A stretch of DNA of 11,969 bases from Symbiodinium natans (taxonomy: Eukaryota > Sar > Dinophyceae > Suessiales > Symbiodiniaceae), in the NCBI GenBank assembly GCA_905221605.1, contig CAJNDS010002215.1:565001-576969 (forward strand), in the 5' to 3' direction. The translations under genes and the position numbers were made by a program. The notes below the pieces were generated by a model. The model saw only the letters and a list, made by a program, of their open reading frames with translations. It did not search any database and was not told the DNA's origin. Positions 1 through 9,000 of the stretch are shown here, piece after piece (position 1 is the stretch's first letter; each line of letters opens with the position of its first letter).

Positions 1-92
1 AACAAGTTGGAGGAAGTAGGTTTCCCAGTAAACACTGAACGAATCAAAGAAGGCCACCCCCATGAGAATCTTAAGAGACAGATGCAGACAGG

Positions 93-115
93 CCAGACCA
101 GACCAGACCAGACCA
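93..115. repeat. (CCAGA)n microsatellite
   Basis: Four copies of CCAGA plus a partial copy stand directly before the CA-rich tract. Confidence 0.9.
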
Positions 116-117
116 AA

Positions 118-169
118 CACACACACACACACAACGCACACACACACCCACGCACACACCAACCAGGAC
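118..169. repeat. (CA)n microsatellite, imperfect
   Basis: CA dinucleotides interrupted by CG and CC. The His/Thr-rich open frames over it are repeat artefacts. Confidence 0.9.
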
Positions 170-1560
170 AAGTGGATGGCGATGCCATCCATCGTGGCCC
201 CTGTGATCTTTAAACAAGCGCAGCTTTTCCTTTGTCATACTCTGCTTGGGCTTTATTCAGCTATACTCCTCCAAAGTTTGATTGGACAGTACAATATCCA
301 CCGAGGCCGAAGAGATCGCAGGACCAGAGCTACAGCTGTCCAACTCGCAGGCCCGGACTGGCCAGTCAAGGAGAAGCCGCCTTGAATCGCCTTGAGTTCA
401 GATAGCTGACGTTTAGTAAAGTTTAGGGGTCTAGCAGGTTTTGATGCGCATCTCACCCGGTAGGGTCTTGTTGCCTTGCGTCCTTTATGTTTCTTCTCTT
501 GGCACCTGAAGGCCGCGATCGATGTCCCGATCAAAGCAAACCGAAGCCGAAGTCCTCGAGGCTTTCGGCCTTCAGCTGTCGGTGATACAGCGCTACAGTG
601 AACTGCACACACAGCAGACCTGCCACTGAATGCCACTGCCACAATCTTCGCTGCACCCGGCAGCGTACTCTGGCCCACACGTCGTTCAAGCATTGTCAGA
701 GGAGGTCTCCCTACTAGCTCTCTATCTACCTGGGAAGCCGCACATGTGAATGTCAGCTGCTGCCCCTGCAGGGCATCACGCGCAGACACATTCCACTGCG
801 CATCTTGTCTGAATAGACCTGGCAAGCCAATGGAGACATGTGGCGTCATGGCGGCTGCTGACTTTCTGTTTCAGTAGTATCGTGTTGCGGGATTACGTGG
901 GTTTAAAGCACCCGTTAGACTTGACACGATCTTGCAGAGATGTCTGGACCAGGTGGGTCAGCGTCGGCAAGTCTAGTTTCAACGAGATTTGTCTGGCTAC
1001 TGATGCCATGCAGGCGTATTGCAAAGGGTACCCAGGTTAACAAAAGTTTAGAAGGGGCGTTCAATCTGCTGTCGGCTTTTGTTGCTGTCAAATGGGCTAA
1101 GGCACCAAGCTACGCCAGCTCCTACTGTGAAACATCGAGTCCCACGAAAGAAACGTGCTTCGGTCGGACAAGAGGTCCATGATCATTCCATGTGGCATTT
1201 GATATTCAAGAGCTTCTCAGTTCCCGCCGTCCTATCCTTCGACACCCGTGATAGCACTAACAACCCTTTCAGTTGATGCATGTGAAGCGAAGACTGGAGG
1301 CTCAGGTGACGCACAAACACATGTACAGGTGCGTGTACTTGAGTCTTTTTCTTTCTGACGGGTCTGAACGGTCTGGAACTTTCTCCTCGAACTTCAGACT
1401 TGGCTTTGGCTTGCTGCATGTTTGGGGTTCGACATGCACGCATGCATACATGCATCCAGTACACATACTTGCATGATAGTTGGAGCTTTCGTCACCGAAG
1501 ACAATGTGCAGACAGATGATTTTGCTGCGTAACCAAAGTGGGGTCTGCATTTGCACCTCT
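170..1560. other. No assignable gene
   Basis: Several frames are open on both strands; the longest is 198 codons on the minus strand at 253-849. None has recognisable motifs, consistent splice sites or steady codon bias. Spliced exons cannot be ruled out. Confidence 0.6.
1433..1457. repeat. Alternating purine-pyrimidine ATGCAT-like repeat
   Basis: CATGCACG, CATGCATA and CATGCATC follow in tandem, nearly self-complementary. Such alternation can form cruciform or Z-DNA; no function is evident. Confidence 0.7.
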
Positions 1561-1568
1561 TGGAACTT

Positions 1569-1619
1569 ACGGGGAAATACGGGGAAGGGGGGCCTTCACG
1601 GGGAAGGGGGGTAAGGGGC
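1569..1619. repeat. G-rich ACGGGGAA repeat
   Basis: Three copies of ACGGGGAA start at 1569, 1579 and 1598, the last two extended by GGGGGG, followed by AAGGGG. There are at least four runs of four or more G on the + strand, so quadruplex formation is possible. Confidence 0.8.
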
Positions 1620-1689
1620 GGATCACAAGTGCAGAGATCATACCGAACCTTGACAGACACAGCTCCACTGTAGTACCACCGAAATAATT

Positions 1690-1870
1690 CTGCATGCATG
1701 TCAAGAATGCGGGGGCTCCGAGAATTGTGACCGAGGCCGGCACAACTTCACCAAGATGACGCCCCGCCAGGTGCGGGCCGAGAATGCTCTGCAGTGTGTC
1801 AAAACCTTGAGAAGGCACACCGGAAGGAGACCCATGAAACAGAGAGCGCTGCCCAGTCTGTCAGAAGCGC
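1690..1870. other. Short stretch open on both strands, possible exon
   Basis: On the + strand one frame reads through CGGSENCDRGRHNFTKMTPR and onward to 1888. On the minus strand another reads GFDTLQSILGPHLAGRHLGE across 1750-1808. Both look more protein-like than the flanks. I cannot choose a strand or name a family. Confidence 0.2.
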
Positions 1871-2004
1871 CTTGTCAGTTTAAGATTTCTTAAACATCAA
1901 GGCCCCCACGGGCACGCCGGCCGCCAACGTGACCAACGTGTCGGCCGGTTTGGCACAGAGCTGAGGAACGACACCTGACTACAAGGGTTGCCGAAAAGGC
2001 GATC

Positions 2005-2130
2005 ATGTATATGTGTGTATATATATATACACCTACAATTATTATGTATAAATTCATAAATAGATATATATATACATATATATATATATATACATATACA
2101 TATACCTCTACATATACATATAAACATGTT
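2005..2130. repeat. (TA)n / (TATACA)n AT-rich microsatellite
   Basis: Long imperfect TA, TG and ATATAC repeats. The Ile/Tyr/Cys-rich frame on the minus strand is a by-product of the repeat. Confidence 0.9.
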
Positions 2131-2878
2131 ATCAGCGTCTAGTTGGTTTCCAGACACTCCAACTCTGGCGACTCGAGCGCACGACACCTCTCGCCACATC
2201 TCGCCACCGGTTCGCCCAAAACACAGTGGCGCACGCAACCGTTGGACTGTGGCCGTTGGACTTTGGACGCCGCAGCTCAGGTGGTACAAGCCTTGACAAA
2301 TCGCACCTGAGACGTGCTGAGACGCTGATTTCAACTGGCGGTCGCAAGCACAACAGCTGTAGGATGGCTTTTTTTCTCAACTGTGATGCAGACGTAGATA
2401 CCAAGAGTGGAGTTGCATGCAGCGCTGTGACAGATCCTTGTGGTGCCACATTCGCAACAGGAGCATCAGTTTTCAGCGCTAGCATGCGATTGCACATCGT
2501 TTCTCTCTGATGAGTATCCGGCACTCCAACAGAGACGAAAATGGGATGTCTGAGCATGGGAAGGACAATCTCACCAGAACTTGGGTACCTGGCGCATCGA
2601 CTGAAGGTTCGAAGGTCTCTCTAGGGCCTAGACTCCAGGGATCGTGCATGTGTGAGGGTGATCTTTCAGGGGACAAGGCACATTTGCAAGCGGAGAGACT
2701 GGTAATTTGGGTTGGCTTCGTCATCATGTACGATGAGGACTGTTTGCAACGCACAGGCCTGTGCAGCCAAAGCCACTAAGCAGCCCTGTCAGTGCGACTT
2801 TGGAGCAGGCACGGCCACGTGCAAGTCCTGATCTCAGCTCGATAGGCCAGGAATGCCCTTGGCGGGCATGAATACAAG
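2131..2878. other. Upstream region that may hold 5' kinase exons
   Basis: After a CAG|GT acceptor at 2281 a + frame reads GTSLDKSHLRRAETLISTGG, a possible upstream exon. Frames at 2510-2779 are unassigned. Nothing here is firm. Confidence 0.25.
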
Positions 2879-3001
2879 AGCTCCAGCAACTCCAGCAGTT
2901 GCTGCAAAAACTCATCTCCCCGGGTTCCCCAGCAGTGAGAGCCAACTCTGCGACCTCATCGACAGCCCCGCCTATCCTGCATCCCGATCTATTATCTTCA
3001 T
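2879..3001 (+). CDS. Candidate kinase exon: Gln/Leu-rich coiled coil and Ser/Pro linker
   Basis: In the frame with a codon starting at 2881 the sequence reads LQQLQQLLQKLISPGSP followed by a Ser/Thr/Ala/Pro-rich stretch, open to a stop well past 3001. The leucine spacing suggests a short amphipathic helix or coiled coil. A GT donor after 3001 (GTATCT) leaves phase 1, which joins the next candidate exon correctly; an earlier phase-1 GT donor near 2925 is also possible. The acceptor (AAG before 2879, or GAG before 2881) lacks the following G seen at most other acceptors of this gene. Another frame is open here too, so both ends are uncertain. Confidence 0.42.
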
Positions 3002-6000
3002 GTATCTGTGGATGTATATCTATATACATGTCTTATACATAGCTGCTTGTATGTGTATATGTTTATCCATGCTGAACGCTTCAGGTGTTGGCGAGCCGCC
3101 TTCCGCACAGGCAGCTGGGTGCAGGGATACAAAGAATGCATCAGGGTGGTGCCAATGTACACCCAAACATGAAGACGTGCCTCCGCAGCTTCGAACCAAG
3201 CTCACCTTAGATGAGCCCAGGACTTGATTAGTTGCATGCTGTTCACGATTTGCGTTGGTCCAGTCAAGCGTCAAGTCTTGACTAGCAGCTAGCTGATGTG
3301 ATCCTCATCACGCTTAGTGTGTCCTTGTCTTTTGCTGGCCTTCATGAGTATCTCCCTGCCATCGCATTGAAGGTTCCAACACCAGTGCCGGCACCCACAC
3401 CCACACCAATCCCACGGCAGGACCGTTTTCTCGATGTAGGATGAGCTAGGATACTAAGTGGCTGGAACATCGGGGCTTCAAGCCATGCCTCTTCCAGAAA
3501 AACCACAGGATCTGTCGAATCCACCGTGCGTCGCTGAGTGGGAGGCCTTTGGCATCCTAGGTAGACTCGGTAGACTCATGGGCTTCATGAATTTTCAAGC
3601 ACAACAGGGCCCGTCCAGTAATGGCATACAACATCTATAACATAGGGTTAGAATACCTCAAGCACAGAGTTAAATTCAATAAGTTCTCACAAACTATATT
3701 GTGTAGCTAGGGAGTTGTGCCCCGAAACTTAAGACAACTTGGCCTGGTTATCCTGGACATATCTCTTACTTGTGAAAATCAATGTTTAGAAGTTGTTTCT
3801 TGCAATGTCTTCAAAATTTCTGCTTTGGAACCCGGGAGCGTCGGCAGATTTTTCGCTCCTCAAGCGGGTGCGGGCTGTGTTGCCGAGCGCCTGTTGTCGT
3901 CTGGGGCTGCAGTCGCTATCGACTGAGGTTTGTGGCATGTCTTCTGGATGAGCATGCAGTTTTTCAGTGCAGAGCGATTTGTCCGCAGGGCCCTGGTCCG
4001 CAGCGACGCGGTTTGGAATATCCGCATGTCCGCGTAGGTATGCGGGAAGATTAAAGGTCGTCTCATCTCACCGAAGGCCCCGCGAATGTCCGCGCGGGGG
4101 GGGGGGGGGGGCTATGTCAGAGAACCCAATTTACTTGTGCCACGCTGCTGCCACCTGCCCTTGAAAAAACCTCTCGTTGTGAACCACACTACTACCACCT
4201 GCCCTGCTGCATGTCCTGTTGCCTGCTGTTTGCCATACCAAAACCTGATCCTACTTATAAGTGGACTCAGTGGACTTGTAAAGCCACTCTATAAGTCCCA
4301 AACAAGTTTGCTATAACTACTATGACCATAATAGTCATCAGGCGGGCCCTGTTGTAGGCTTTGGCTGTGTCAGCAGAATGTTCCACCGGGTTGCGTGGCA
4401 AGGATAGGCGCCAGTTTGCTTCAGGCATGTCTTGATTCAGTCATTGTGGCCCAGACTCGGAAACTGCAATGTGCGAAGCACCAAGGACGGTTGGTCGTTA
4501 ATGTCCTAGCTGCCCTAGCCAGGTTAAGTCGGTTAAGTGCACCAATACAGCAATGACGGCAACTCCCTTCATCGTTGCTTCTGAGATTCTCTGTGGCAGG
4601 TGGACCAATCGGCTCCTTGCTGGAATTCAGGGGATCTCTTCAGGTTTGCAGATGCAGCCAGTCGATCTGCCAAGTGTGTCTCCGCGGTTCAAGCCCTCTC
4701 CAAGGAGGTTCGCCTGGAGGAGCGGATCGGCACCGGTAGCACAGCCGAGGCGGGAGGGGTTTGCCCACCAATTTGGTGCGTGAGTTGCCAACTTCAGTCA
4801 GGCTGACAGCAGGTCTGCATTCTGCATTCTTGAAGGATACTGTATGAAGGCTTTGTGTGTATTGCTGATATGAGAGTGTGTAACTTGTAGGAGGGACAGG
4901 CCAGCCTCAAACGAGATACACTGCACAACGACATGGCTCAAGAAATATTCGGAGCCCGAATTTGTGTTCACTCCAGCTGCTGTAGGCCGGAGCACGATTT
5001 CGACTTCGGAACGTGCACGTGCACGGGACCTGGGCGAACGACTTTCGTCCAACACATGACATACGCGAGCAGATGCCTCGAGAGAAAGCCAACATCCCGG
5101 GCAAGCGGGCGTGCGCTCGCGAGAGCGCATGGCGAGCTAAGCCGCTGTGCTCCTAACGTTGGAACTGCATACTGTTGGCACACTGTTTGGAGGATACGTC
5201 TCGATATCGTCTGGTTTGGCTAACTTGTCATGTTTTCGGATTTTAAGATACGCCTCGGATGAGTTCTTGCCAACTGGGAAAAATGGTTAAAACATGGTGT
5301 GTGGTTGCAACCGCATGGGCTCGGTTAGCAGGATGTGAAGTATTGAATATCAGGGGCTGGAGCATTCACAGGGATCATTTCCCGATTTTGGAGCAACATC
5401 GTCACAGGTTTTGGGGCATCGGCACCCAAGTGATAGTCTACATACGGGACGCTGATCTGACTAGAAAAGGCTGAGAAGGGCGACCTGCATACAGGGCCGT
5501 CCTAAAACCCTTGTCTACGATTTATATCAGCGGAAGCAAAGTACAACTAGAGCTTGTCAAAAACCCACGCGCATGGAAGCTCTGCGCATAGACCTTTGGA
5601 TTGACGTAGCCCCGTTGATCCGGACAATGTGGCGCAGGTGTACCGGGCCACCTGGCACGGAACAGATGTGGCAGCAAAGAAGCTACGCTCCAAAGGCAGG
5701 AAGTCGCGCATGTGTCCAACCACACAGGTTATTGTGTCGATGTGCAGTGACACCGCATGCTGGGCACAGAGAGTGGCACAGTAAGTCTGTCTGGTGTACA
5801 AAGTTGACGCTAAATGCGTGTAGTGAGCCAGCAGACTTTCGCGTGCAGCCCCGTTCAACCTTGAAACAAGTCGTTCCTTATCGCTGCAGTATAATATATT
5901 GTGCCTCGTCCCAGGCCAACTTTCAACCGAATTCAAGCGTGAGATCTCAGTGCTACTCCGCTTGCCTGGGCCTTGAGACTCCTGAGGTTCATGGACGTCA

Positions 6001-9000
6001 TGATGCCAGCAGGGATCGTGCAAGTGCTGTAGCATGGCGGGCGAGACACGGTATGAGTCTAGTCTATGTCATGCTCTTGCGAGCACAAGGGTTTCCGCAA
6101 CATCAAAAACAGCGTAGCATGGGGTCTGAGGTTCGACTGCAGTTTTCGGGGCATCCCACAGCAAAGTTCTAAGCAGACTGACCACACAAAGGTGACCGAC
6201 CAGCAAAGCAAACGCCCCTACTCCAACTCGCAGAAAGGCTTCAAGTCCTGAACTTCCCAAAATCCAAAGAAGAGCAACTCTGCCTACATATTCCAAGCTG
6301 CAGGCGACACCCGAATTTGGTGCTCTTCATGGGTGCCTGTACAAAGGCGCGGATGTTGGGTTTCCAGCTTGGGAGCATGCCAAGCTTGTATGCTACGACG
6401 TACGAGAGCTGATGTCATGGACGGCACTTCAGACATTGCGGAGCAAGACACGAGTCCTTCTCAATCCTACACTCCTACACTCAACTTGTTCATCTGCCCA
6501 CGTGTTCCGAGCCAGGCTCCTCAAGCATTAATCATTTCAGAGTTCTGCTCGGGTGGGACCGTCTTCGACTGGGCCTCAGAGCTCAGATGTCCCGGAAGGC
6601 AATCGTAGTGCCATGGGAACGTCGCTTCAGGAGGTGGGGGAGGGGAGACCCCTGGTTGACCCAGTTGACCCCTGGTTTCTTGGCCAATTTGAGGCCCTGC
6701 TCCATCAGCGGCGGGAGTTGTCCCTCCCTTGGCCCCAGCGGCTCCCCATCGCCCTCGATGTGGCGAAGGCACGTAAAGTAGAGACATGTAATTTGAGTCC
6801 GCACGGGCTTGCACAGTCCGCAAAGAATCCAGCCGCTTGATTAGGGGATGCGCAGCTAATGTGCTATGTTCACAGTACCTTTGAGTGAGGGAAGCCTAGA
6901 GCTGAAGGAATAAGGTTGCAGCAAGGGCATGTAGATCCCAAAATCCCATAAGCTGTTCATGCCGAACCTCTCGCCAAAGTGTCAGGGGATGAACTTCCTC
7001 CATCGGCGGCAGGCCCCCAAGGGGTGGCACCTTCTCTCCAAGGGTTTTAGGGTTTAGCGGGGTTCCAGCTTTAGTTTGAGCTGATTAGCATGAACCCAAC
7101 TCTCATCTACCACAAGGTTTCACATTCAAATGTTTCACATCTCACAACTCCCAGCGACCTGAAGTCAAGGCACACTTAGAAACAGTTTGAAGATGGTTTT
7201 GGTTTACCTTATAGACGCCTCGATTGCAAACAGGTCGTCCACAGGGATCTGAAGTCTCTCAACCTGCTCCTGGCGTGCCCGATCCGCGGAGTCGATGATG
7301 TTCCCGCCGTGAAGGCACTGCCTTTGACTGCCTCATGCCCTGTCACTCTCAGGGTATGTCAAACCGCTACAGGAACGTCTCGCAGAACGGAAATGGTGTC
7401 AGAAGCCCCCCCCACCATGATGTCCCAAAAAACCGTTGCGAACTCTACATGTAGCACTCTGGCGCTGCCCTCAGCACCACGTCAGTTCTTCATGTCTTTA
7501 GGGGCATGTCGGCCAGGTGTCCGACTTCGGTCTGTCCCGTGCTTTTCGCCCCGACGCGACACAGGCAGGGCGAATAGGATGAACTTGCATCGATAGCACT
7601 GCTGGAGCTCGGAAAGTTGTTGCCAAAGCCGCAAAAAAAGCAATCAAGTAAGAGCAAGTCAGGTCATGATGACCAACGGGGCCGGGACCTACCACTGGAT
7701 GGCACCCGAGGTGAACGTCATGAGATCTTTCAGGGGTTTTCAAACGAACTTTGGTTCCAGTGTCCCTGAATCGGGCACGTATTAGGCTTGCAAGTATCGT
7801 GGATGTCGCTTTCTGGTCAGGGGAGATTAGTCCACCCAGGCCTCAAGTCCCTAAAAAGGGGCTGCGCCAAAAGTGACCCATGGATCTGGAGGTGCTGTCT
7901 GGCCAAGGCTACGACGAAAAAGCAGGGGACCCGGAGCTCGCCATCAGCGTTCCTGGGGTTTGCTTTTCGCCTTCACGACCACAAATCTTTCCTTCAGATT
8001 CATGATGCCAGTGATTGTCACAAGAGCATCCTGATGCCCCAGGTCGATGTCTACTCGTATGGCATTTGCCTGTTTGAGCTCATCACCCGGCGCATTCCCT
8101 ATGAAGGGTCAGGCCCGTTGATTTTGGCATTCCGAGATATTGCCGGCCAAGCATTGACAAGTTCAACAGTTAAAGCCATTGCGCCCATGTCGGCCCATTT
8201 CGGCCATCCATTGCCAGGCCTGGAGCCCGTCTCCATCGCAGTGGCCGTCAGCAGGGGAAAGCGGCCGGACGTGGCGTTCATTCCAGAGGAGGGAGGGGCA
8301 TCGGGTTTCCATCCGGTCACAGCTGTGACAGGGGCAATGTCTCGCGAAAGGGTGTTGCTGATTGCGTCCCCACCCGCAAGTTGAATCGCTGAAAAAGTAA
8401 AGCTCAAAAGGCAGATAGGTTGCTCTGCGGTGCTTTGCTCGTATGCAAAGTGCATATTCCTATACAGTATACATTCTTCCTACTCAAGCACAGGCAACTG
8501 CATGAACGACCACAAACCAGAAAAGAGGCAGCTTCCCATGGAGTACAGGATGGAAAATGGACTTTCCGAAAGAGTAGGTTGCCTTACGTGCAAGCCAGAA
8601 CGCCTAAAAGGACGGAAATGCCAGCTTATCAGGTTTCAGGGAAGTTCTTTACCACCTAAAAGAAATCATGCGCTGATTTCCGGTGATCCAATTCCAAAGG
8701 AGGCATCGGCCCCGGTGTCCTCCGTCGGGGATGGTATAGGAGGTTTTGAGGTTTTGAGGATTTCATAAAGGTTTTGGGTTTAGGAACGCTCCTCAGAAAT
8801 CCGGAAGGATACTCCCGCCGACCTGCGCTTTACAATGAAGTGCTGCTGGGCACACCGCTGGCGTCTCAGAGACCCTGGCCTCAGCCAGCCCTAAAAGATC
8901 TAAGAGCCTGCATTTGCTAGAAGCGCGCAGAAGAAGAGGTAAAAAGGCCGGGCCACCGGACTCTAGGTAACCTCCAGAAGAGCCGTCTTCGACAGGGCCT

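Noticed and set aside
253-849. 198-codon open frame on the minus strand
   Set aside because: The composition is random-looking, there are no domains, and no supporting splice or codon signal is seen. Length alone is weak evidence in this GC range.
1897-2334. 145-codon minus frame with Ile/Tyr/Cys run
   Set aside because: The run is the translated TA microsatellite; the rest shows nothing recognisable.
4933-4945. ATGGCTCAAGA resembling the end of the dinoflagellate spliced leader
   Set aside because: Only about nine bases match and the upstream leader bases are absent; it lies inside an intron, so chance is likely.
6649-6675. CCCCTGG / GTTGACC direct repeats
   Set aside because: Two short copies inside a 121-base intron, too small to assign meaning.
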